From Gemmiger_A avium (GTDB lineage Bacteria; Bacillota; Clostridia; Oscillospirales; Ruminococcaceae), in contig DXFE01000107.1 of assembly GCA_019114585.1 (NCBI GenBank), positions 1 to 44,564 on the forward strand: DNA of 44,564 nucleotides. The letters run 5' to 3'. Under the pieces are notes generated by a model. It worked only from the letters and a program-made list of their open reading frames with translations. It did not search any database and was not told where the DNA came from. Positions 38,868 to 44,564 of this stretch are shown here, piece by piece; the stretch's first letter is position 1; each line of letters opens with the position of its first letter. The translations under genes and the position numbers were made by a program.

Positions 38868-39842
38868 TTACAGCACGATGCCCGCGGCCAGAATGGCCTG
38901 CAGGGTGATGGTGCCCACCACCCGGTTGTCCCCGTCCACCACCGGCATCGCACCGAAGCGGTGGGCTTTGAGCACCTGCAGCGCGTTGACTGCCATGGTG
39001 TCCGGCGTGGTAAAGGTGGGCCGGGCGGTCATCACATCCCGGATCTGCAGGCTGTACACATCCACGCCCTTGCCCAGCAGGCGGCGCAGATCGCCGTCGG
39101 TCAGCACACCGGCCAGACAGCCGTTTTCATCCACCATGGTCACGATGCCCAGGGATTTGCGGCTCATCTCCACAATGGCGTCCTTAAAGGTCACATCGGA
39201 GCCGATCACCGCGTTTGCCTCGCCGGTAAACATGATGTCCCCTACCCGGTAGATCAGCTTTTTGCCCAGCGCGCCCGCCGGGTGGTACATGCCGAAGTTC
39301 TCCTGGGTAAAGCCGTAAACGCCGCTGGCCACCACGGCCAGCGCGTCGCCATATACCAGGGTGGCGGTGGTGCTGGAGGTGGGCGCCAGGCCCAGATGAC
39401 AGGCTTCGTCAAATTTGGGGAACACCTGTACCACATCACAGGCACGGGACAGGGTGGAGTTGGGGTTTCCGGTGATGCCCACCAGGGTGGCGCCGATCAT
39501 CCGGATATTGGGCAGGATGCGGGTGATCTCTTCGCTTTCGCCGCTGTAGCTGATGGCGATGACCACGTCCTGCGGCCCCACCATGCCCAGGTCGCCATGC
39601 AGGGCCTCGGCGGGATGCAGATGAAAGGCGGGGGTGCCCAGGCTGGCCAGCGTGGCCGCCAGCTTGGCGGCGATGTGGCCGGGCTTGCCCATGCCGGTCA
39701 GGATCACGCGGCCCTTGCAGCCGGTGACCAGGTCCAGAATCTGCACAAAAGTTTCGTCCAGCGCATCCCGGGTGCGGCGCAACGCCTCGATCTCCACGTC
39801 AAAAACGCGGCGGGCATCGGCCAGTTTTTCGGTATCGTTCAT
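38868..39842 (-). CDS. kdsD: D-arabinose-5-phosphate isomerase (KpsF/KdsD)
   Basis: 324-residue enzyme turning ribulose-5-P into arabinose-5-P, the first committed step to Kdo. A SIS domain (about 40-175) has TGMGKPGHIAAKLAATLASLGTP with the usual HLHPAEALHGDLGM and SYSGESEE segments; two CBS domains follow (about 200-324, DIMFTGE and DVMTARP). This full SIS-CBS-CBS form is like E. coli KdsD/KpsF. GAGGAGG precedes ATG 39840-39842. Gaps of 10 nt to kdsA and 21 nt to kdsC show one operon. Confidence 0.95.
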   Translation of the reverse strand: MNDTEKLADARRVFDVEIEALRRTRDALDETFVQILDLVTGCKGRVILTGMGKPGHIAAKLAATLASLGTPAFHLHPAEALHGDLGMVGPQDVVIAISYSGESEEITRILPNIRMIGATLVGITGNPNSTLSRACDVVQVFPKFDEACHLGLAPTSSTTATLVYGDALAVVASGVYGFTQENFGMYHPAGALGKKLIYRVGDIMFTGEANAVIGSDVTFKDAIVEMSRKSLGIVTMVDENGCLAGVLTDGDLRRLLGKGVDVYSLQIRDVMTARPTFTTPDTMAVNALQVLKAHRFGAMPVVDGDNRVVGTITLQAILAAGIVL

Positions 39843-39852
39843 GGAATCCTCC

Positions 39853-40632
39853 TCAGCGCACCGCGCGGTAGACCCGCATGAGCCGTTCCATCATAGACTC
39901 CAGTTCGGCCAGCGGCACCATGTTGGGCCCGTCGGAGAGGGCCTTGTCCGGGTCGGGGTGCACCTCCATAAAGAGGGCGTCCGCGCCGGCGGCCAGCGCC
40001 GCCTTGGCAAGCGGTTCCACATAGGCCCGGTTGCCGCCGGTGCAGCTGCCCTTTCCCCCGGGCTTCTGCACGCTGTGGGTGGCGTCGAACACCACCGGCC
40101 AGCCCAGCTTTTTCATCTCCGGGATACCGGTCATATCCACCACCAGGGTATTGTAGCCAAAGCTGGTGCCCCGCTCGCAGAGCATCAGATCCTGGCAGCC
40201 GCTTTCCACCAGCTTGTTCACCACATTGGCCATATCCCAGGGGGCCAGGAACTGGGCCTTTTTCACGTTTATCTTGCGGCCGGTACGGGCCGCCGCCACC
40301 AGCAGATCGGTCTGCCGGCAAAGGAACGCCGGAATCTGCACCAGATCACAGACCTTGCCCACCGGCTCGGCCTGCCAGGGCTCATGGATATCGGTGGCCA
40401 GTTTCAGGCCGTACCGGTCCTTGACCTTCTGTAAAATCTCCAGCCCCTCTTCCAGCCCGGGGCCGCGGAAAGAGGCCAGGCTGGTGCGGTTGGCTTTGTC
40501 GAACGAGGCTTTGAAATACAGATCCAGCCCCAGCCGGTCGGCGATCTGCGCCAGACGAGGGGCGATCTCCATCACCAGCTGCTCCGATTCGATCACACAG
40601 GGGCCGGCAATCCAGATCATGGGCTTGTCCAT
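39853..40632 (-). CDS. kdsA: 3-deoxy-8-phosphooctulonate synthase KdsA
   Basis: 259-residue aldolase condensing arabinose-5-P and phosphoenolpyruvate to Kdo-8-P. Conserved parts: IAGPCVIES, YFKASFDKANRTS, QIPAFLCRQTDLL, CERGTSFGYN and DATHSVQKPGG. The Cys in AGPCVIES (residue 12) marks the metal-dependent class, as in Aquifex, rather than the metal-free E. coli type, which has Asn there. The pattern rules out NeuB-type synthases. AAGGAGG lies before ATG 40630-40632. It lies in the Kdo operon, 9 nt after kdsB. Confidence 0.96.
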   Translation of the reverse strand: MDKPMIWIAGPCVIESEQLVMEIAPRLAQIADRLGLDLYFKASFDKANRTSLASFRGPGLEEGLEILQKVKDRYGLKLATDIHEPWQAEPVGKVCDLVQIPAFLCRQTDLLVAAARTGRKINVKKAQFLAPWDMANVVNKLVESGCQDLMLCERGTSFGYNTLVVDMTGIPEMKKLGWPVVFDATHSVQKPGGKGSCTGGNRAYVEPLAKAALAAGADALFMEVHPDPDKALSDGPNMVPLAELESMMERLMRVYRAVR

Positions 40633-40641
40633 AGTTCCTCC

Positions 40642-41379
40642 TTATACCCGGTCGGGGTGGGCTTCGATGTAGGCGCGCACCCGTTCCAGATCCTTGTAGG
40701 TGTCCACTGCAACTGTGTCGGAATCCACCACGCCGATGCGGATCTTGACGCCGTGCTCCACCAGGCGCAGCAGCTCGATCTCCTCCGCCTTTTCCAGCGG
40801 GCCCATCTCCAGGGTGGCGTAGTACAGCAGGGTCTCCCGCTTGAAGGCATAGACGCCGATCGGCTTGTAGATGATGTAATCCAGCGCCGCCTTGGGATAA
40901 GGCACCGGGCTGCGGGTGAACAGAAGGATATCGTTGTTCACATCGCAGACCACCTTGGGGGTGGTGCCGTTGATCACGTCCACCGGGTTGTGGTACGGGG
41001 TTTTCAGGGTGGCGCAGGGAATCTGCGGCTCCGACTGGATGGTGTCCAGCACCGCGTCGATGGTGGCGGGCTCCAGCAGGGGCTCGTCCCCCTGGATGGT
41101 TACATAGATGTCAGCCACGATCTTGGTGGCCACTTCGGCCAGGCGCTCGGTGCCGTTTTTATGCTCGGTGCTGGTCATGACGCAGGGAATGCCATACTGG
41201 CGGCAGGCGGACTCGATCCGCTCGTCGTCGGTGGCCACATACACCTCGTCCAGACGGGCTACCTTGCTGGCCCGGTGGTAGACCCACCAGACCATGGGTT
41301 TGCCGCAGATGTCCGCCAAGGGCTTACCGGGGAACCGGCTGCTCTGGTAACGGGCGGGAATCACACCGATGATCTTCAT
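40642..41379 (-). CDS. kdsB: CMP-Kdo synthetase KdsB
   Basis: 245-residue cytidylyltransferase that makes CMP-Kdo from CTP and Kdo, the donor for all Kdo transferases. The CTP loop is IPARYQSSRFPGKPL, with TSTEHKNGTERLAEV and IQGDEPLLEP further on and the usual KPIGVYAF. Length is normal (about 250). ATG 41377-41379 has only a weak GGGTAAG ribosome binding site and starts 6 nt after the sialyltransferase-like gene, so coupling is likely. Confidence 0.95.
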   Translation of the reverse strand: MKIIGVIPARYQSSRFPGKPLADICGKPMVWWVYHRASKVARLDEVYVATDDERIESACRQYGIPCVMTSTEHKNGTERLAEVATKIVADIYVTIQGDEPLLEPATIDAVLDTIQSEPQIPCATLKTPYHNPVDVINGTTPKVVCDVNNDILLFTRSPVPYPKAALDYIIYKPIGVYAFKRETLLYYATLEMGPLEKAEEIELLRLVEHGVKIRIGVVDSDTVAVDTYKDLERVRAYIEAHPDRV

Positions 41380-41385
41380 AGTTGC

Positions 41386-42402
41386 TTACCCCTTTTCTTG
41401 TTCCGGCGGCGGCGTGCGGAAGTCCGCCAGATTGATGTCCTGAATATCAATAAGCTCGTCGGCACAGCGCAGATTGCGCACCGCATTGGTGCCAAATCCT
41501 ATCGCGCGGCCAAACCGCACGTCAAAGCAATAATCCAACAGTTCGGCCGGCATGAACCGGTTCAGCACCACCGCGTCGGGGAACAAGGCTTTGTAATCGG
41601 TCTCGTCCCGGGGATGGGTCTTGATGAACAGCTGGCGGCCGGCAGCGTATTTTTCCACGATATAGCGGCACAGCCGGTCCTGATCCGCCTGGCAGAAAAC
41701 CTCCCTGTCCGCGTAGTAGCCGCGGGACAAAAACAGGCAGCTGTCCGGGCTTACCGGCGGGATCTCCTCGCCGGCAAACACCCGGCGCAGAGCGGCCCGG
41801 CCCGCCGCATCCAGCGTCTTCAGCCGGGCAAACACATCAAATTCCCGCAGTTTGCCGGGATAATAGGCCACTGTCTCCGGCCTGGCCACCTCCACGGCGG
41901 TCACACCCCGGTACGCGCCCCAGAACAGATAGCCCGCCCCGGTCAGCTGCCGCCGGGCGAAGTCCGGCTCGGCGGCCTGGTCGTCAATCCAATGGTTGGG
42001 ATGGTCCAGATTGTTGTAAGTATCCTCCCCCAGCACATAGGCCACGCCCCGGTCCTGCAAATAACGCCCGGCGCTGTTCCAGTCGTTATAGATGCAGATT
42101 TCCCGGTACTCGCCCAGGCGCAGCGGAAATCCCGCCGCTGCCGCATGCTTGAAGGCCATTGTGCGGCGCATCAGCAATGAAGTGTTCTCCAGCGACGGGT
42201 ACTGTTCTGTATTGTCCTGGGGCAGGAAGGTACGGCCCGCCAGGCCGGCCTCCTGCAGCCGGGCAGCCAGCTGAGCCCGGGCGGGCAGCGCGGCGGAAAG
42301 CCAGAAATCCGCGCGAAAGCCCTCCGGCGCGCACAGCACCTTGACCACACTGACCATTGCCTGGTACTGGGTATGGCAGATAAACAGAACGTCGGCGCCC
42401 AT
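41386..42402 (-). CDS. Sialyltransferase/polysialyltransferase-like enzyme, candidate Kdo transferase
   Basis: 338-residue soluble protein. It starts ADVLFICHTQYQAMV, as in GT52/GT38-type bacterial sialyltransferases. YVLGEDTYNNL resembles their D/E-D/E-G acid motif and FIKTHPRDE their HP motif that holds the CMP of the donor. These enzymes use CMP-sugars, and the only CMP-sugar made by this operon is CMP-Kdo, so it is a good candidate Kdo transferase. This is an inference; no Kdo transferase of the KdtA or KpsC/KpsS type is seen. The start is ATG 42400-42402 with AAGGAAG; an ORF extending upstream overlaps the ATPase gene. The gap to the ATPase stop is 2 nt. Confidence 0.72.
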   Translation of the reverse strand: MGADVLFICHTQYQAMVSVVKVLCAPEGFRADFWLSAALPARAQLAARLQEAGLAGRTFLPQDNTEQYPSLENTSLLMRRTMAFKHAAAAGFPLRLGEYREICIYNDWNSAGRYLQDRGVAYVLGEDTYNNLDHPNHWIDDQAAEPDFARRQLTGAGYLFWGAYRGVTAVEVARPETVAYYPGKLREFDVFARLKTLDAAGRAALRRVFAGEEIPPVSPDSCLFLSRGYYADREVFCQADQDRLCRYIVEKYAAGRQLFIKTHPRDETDYKALFPDAVVLNRFMPAELLDYCFDVRFGRAIGFGTNAVRNLRCADELIDIQDINLADFRTPPPEQEKG

Positions 42403-42404
42403 GC

Positions 42405-43700
42405 TTATACTTCCTTCTGTTCCAGAATGGTTACCGGCTTGAAGTGGATGGGGCCCCAGGCCATATGCCACTGAGGCACCAGCAGATCGGTGCCGGTGAC
42501 CTCAAAGCTGAACTCCACATTGGGCTTGTCCAGGCAGACGCCCTGGCCTACCACGCCCTCAAACACGTCCATATAGAAGTAATACTGCCCCTCACCGAAC
42601 ATGGAGACATCCAGGGAGAAGGTGGTCTCGTAGGTTTTCCCGGGCTCAGTGGGGCCCAGGTCCACCGGATGGGTGATGCCGATGGGTGTGGAGTCCCGCC
42701 GGTGCAGGTTCAGTTTCAGGTTTACGCCCTTGAACGCCTCATTGGCATACCATTTGACCCGGATGCGTATCGGCTGTTCTTTGGGGAATACAGTGGCCTG
42801 GCAGTCCAGGAAATCCAGGCTCTGCAGCTGCAGGCGGGTGCCTGCGCCGGTGGTGGAACGGCCCACATTGATCAGGTCGTAATGGGGCACGTTCACATTG
42901 CTGCTGTCCATATAGAGGGCGATGGCCTTTTCCACGTCGCCGTCGTAGATGACCCGGCCCTGATCCAGCACCACGCAGCGGTCACACAGCTGGCGGATGG
43001 TGCTCATGTTATGGCTTACATACAGCACGGTACGGCCTTCCTGGTTGGCGGCGTCGCTCATACGGCCCAGACACTTTTTCTGGAACTTCATATCGCCCAC
43101 GGCCAGGACTTCGTCCATAACCATGATTTCGCTGTCCAGATGGGCGGCCACCGAGAAAGCCAGCTTGACGAACATACCGCTGGAATACCGCTTGACCGGG
43201 GTGTCGATAAATTCGGCACACTCGGAGAATTCAATGATCTCGTCCAGTTTGGCGGTAATTTCTGCCTTGGTCATACCCAGGATGGTGCCGTTCATGTAGA
43301 TGTTTTCCCGGCCGGTCATCTCGCCGTTGAAGCCGGTGCCCACCTCCAGCATACTGGCTACCCGGCCCTTGATGCAGATCTCGCCCTCGGTAGGAGCGGT
43401 AATGCGGGAAAGGATCTTGAGCAGGGTGCTCTTGCCGGCGCCGTTGCGGCCGATAATGCCCACGGCCTCGCCCTTGCGCACATCAAAACTGACCCCGTTC
43501 AGAGCCATGAACTTGGTACCCCAAAGGCGGGTATCGGTACCCACGATGGTGTTGGGGTCCTCACGGCCATGAATACGGGCCCACCAGCTCTGCAGGTCGG
43601 CAGTCAGGGTGCCGCCGCCAATCTGGCCCAGCTTGTACTGTTTTTTTACGTCCCGGATACTGATCACCGTTTCAGGACGGGTCATTTCATTGTTTGCCAT
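42405..43700 (-). CDS. ABC polysaccharide exporter ATPase (Wzt/TagH/KpsT type)
   Basis: 431-residue ATPase. Walker A GRNGAGKST, signature YSSGMFVKL and Walker B MVMDEVLAVGD place it in the glycan-export ABC group. Unlike KpsT or short TagH, it has a ~150-residue C-terminal beta-rich domain (from about 285), like the glycan-recognition domain of Wzt, which checks the finished chain end. A cap such as a Kdo unit could be what it reads. The start ATG 43698-43700 is chosen because AAGGAGG is 10 nt upstream; GTG 43709 is too close to it. It pairs with the permease 15 nt upstream. Confidence 0.92.
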   Translation of the reverse strand: MANNEMTRPETVISIRDVKKQYKLGQIGGGTLTADLQSWWARIHGREDPNTIVGTDTRLWGTKFMALNGVSFDVRKGEAVGIIGRNGAGKSTLLKILSRITAPTEGEICIKGRVASMLEVGTGFNGEMTGRENIYMNGTILGMTKAEITAKLDEIIEFSECAEFIDTPVKRYSSGMFVKLAFSVAAHLDSEIMVMDEVLAVGDMKFQKKCLGRMSDAANQEGRTVLYVSHNMSTIRQLCDRCVVLDQGRVIYDGDVEKAIALYMDSSNVNVPHYDLINVGRSTTGAGTRLQLQSLDFLDCQATVFPKEQPIRIRVKWYANEAFKGVNLKLNLHRRDSTPIGITHPVDLGPTEPGKTYETTFSLDVSMFGEGQYYFYMDVFEGVVGQGVCLDKPNVEFSFEVTGTDLLVPQWHMAWGPIHFKPVTILEQKEV

Positions 43701-43715
43701 TGCTGCCACGCCTCC

Positions 43716-44564
43716 TTACACGGTATCCATAAAGGTCTTTTCAATGCGGCTGAACAGGATTACGCCGCAGGTCAGCACCACAGCGGTCCACGCCAGGCTG
43801 TAGAGCAGCGCCCCTATCGACACCGAACCGCAGCCCAGCAGCGCATAGCGGTAGGCCTGCACCGGGCCGGTCATGGGGTTGAGCCCCACCAGGAACTTCA
43901 GTGTGGGAGAGGAATCCAGCTGAGACATGGGATAAACGACCGGGGTAGCATACATCCACAGAGACACGCCAAAACCTACCACCACGGCCAGGTCGCGGTA
44001 CTTGGTGGTCAGGCTGGACACAATAATGCCCATGCCCAGGCCAAAAGCCATGACCATGATCAGAATAAACGGCAGTGCCAGGATCCACAGGTTGGGCCGG
44101 ACAACGCCGCCCTCCACGCTGGGATTAAACAGGAAATAGACCCAGAAGATCAGGAACATGCAGAACTGGATGCCGAAGTTGGCCAGCGAGGTAAGCACCT
44201 GGGAAACCGGCTGTACCAGACGGGGGAAGTAAATCTTGCCGAACAGGCCCGCGTTGTTGGTGAAGGTATTGGCGGTGCCGGTCAGGCAGGTGGAGAAGAA
44301 GGACCAGACCGCGTTGCCGGCCATGTAGAACAGGAACTGGGGGGCGCCTTCAGTGGAGATCTGCGCGATACCGCCGAACACCACCGTGAAGATCACACTG
44401 GTGATCAGCGGGCTGACCACCACCCACAGCGGCCCCAGGATGGTCTGCTTATAGGTAATGATGAAATTGCGCTTTACAAACAGAAGGATCAGATCCCGGT
44501 AATCCCATACTTCCTTGATGTCGATGTCGAACCATCCGGTATGGGGACGGATGACCGTTGTCCA
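43716..44564 (-). CDS. ABC-2 type polysaccharide export permease, 5' end outside window
   Basis: 282 codons are visible, the N-terminus being cut by the right edge. The frame reads on to the last base (W-T-T-V-I-R-P-H-T-G-W...), then DYRDLILLFVKRNFIITYKQTILGPLW, the cytoplasmic amphipathic start of Wzm/TagG/KpsM permeases. Six hydrophobic helices follow; NAVWSFFSTCLT and the YATPVVYP segment are typical. With the Wzt-like ATPase it exports a lipid-linked glycan. The stop is at 43716. The promoter of the operon lies beyond the window. Confidence 0.93.
   Translation of the reverse strand, partial: WTTVIRPHTGWFDIDIKEVWDYRDLILLFVKRNFIITYKQTILGPLWVVVSPLITSVIFTVVFGGIAQISTEGAPQFLFYMAGNAVWSFFSTCLTGTANTFTNNAGLFGKIYFPRLVQPVSQVLTSLANFGIQFCMFLIFWVYFLFNPSVEGGVVRPNLWILALPFILIMVMAFGLGMGIIVSSLTTKYRDLAVVVGFGVSLWMYATPVVYPMSQLDSSPTLKFLVGLNPMTGPVQAYRYALLGCGSVSIGALLYSLAWTAVVLTCGVILFSRIEKTFMDTV

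Noticed and set aside
38331..41379. Reading the cluster as sialic, legionaminic or pseudaminic acid synthesis
   Set aside because: The aldolase has the KdsA pattern (KASFDKANRTS, DATHSVQ) and not the NeuB pattern; the SIS-CBS isomerase and KdsC phosphatase are specific to Kdo.
1..44564. tRNA, rRNA, CRISPR arrays, insertion sequences and prophage genes
   Set aside because: Gaps between genes are nearly all under 250 bp and were read for cloverleaf structure, regular spaced repeats and transposase-like frames; none was found.

Overview
The window reads as a chromosomal segment of a GC-rich Gram-positive anaerobe, most likely of the Oscillospiraceae/Ruminococcaceae type (Faecalibacterium/Subdoligranulum/Gemmiger-like). 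This is inferred from gene content, not from a database match. Evidence seen: dipicolinate synthase genes dpaA/dpaB (a sporulation trait), a T-box leader in front of pheST, an NdoA-like MazF next to acpS, Mini-ribonuclease III, a PASTA-domain kinase-like protein, an EF-P gene followed by a CD1247-type acidic zinc-ribbon protein, and strong AGGAGG ribosome binding sites throughout. No rRNA, tRNA, insertion sequence, phage gene or CRISPR array was seen.

Layout. 1-4.8 kb: dpaA-dpaB, a tRNA nucleotidyltransferase-like protein without its catalytic head, murC, mazF and acpS. 4.8-8.6 kb: T-box leader and pheS-pheT. 8.7-12.6 kb (minus strand): PASTA pseudokinase, YebC-type regulator, and an RsmF-like rRNA methyltransferase that appears to start at CTG. 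12.7 kb: a 55-residue Asn/Ser/Thr-rich small gene. 12.9-15.4 kb: rplU-rpmA-obg-mrnC. 15.4-22.5 kb: membrane glycosyltransferase-like protein, folD-lgt-M16-M16 in overlapping order, and a VanY-type carboxypeptidase. 22.8-24.5 kb: purine nucleoside phosphorylase and a Mrp/Nbp35 Fe-S carrier. 24.6-28.9 kb: a cytoplasmic GH13 enzyme and an MBOAT/SGNH-like acylation pair. 29.1-30.2 kb: efp and the CD1247-type gene. 30.3-32.2 kb: a large membrane protein with lower-GC codon use. 32.3-44.6 kb: a cell-surface glycan locus.

The glycan locus is the most interesting part. Reading the minus strand from the right edge, it has an ABC-2 permease (cut by the window), its ATPase with a Wzt-like C-terminal domain, a sialyltransferase-like enzyme, and then all four genes for making CMP-Kdo (kdsB, kdsA, kpsF/kdsD, kdsC). 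A terminator follows, then a DUF2142 membrane protein, a GT2-GtrA fusion, a GT4, a GT2 and a DUF2304 protein. Kdo is classically a sugar of Gram-negative LPS and group 2 capsules. A complete Kdo pathway wired to an ABC glycan exporter and a CMP-sugar-type transferase, next to sporulation and T-box-controlled genes, suggests a Kdo-containing surface polymer in a Gram-positive gut bacterium.

Other points worth a look: ribosomal protein L27 lacks the Firmicute N-terminal extension and no prp protease gene lies between rplU and rpmA; acpS and pheST have divergent promoters that share one palindromic -35 hexamer; mazF has no antitoxin beside it and an RNA hairpin covers its ribosome binding site.
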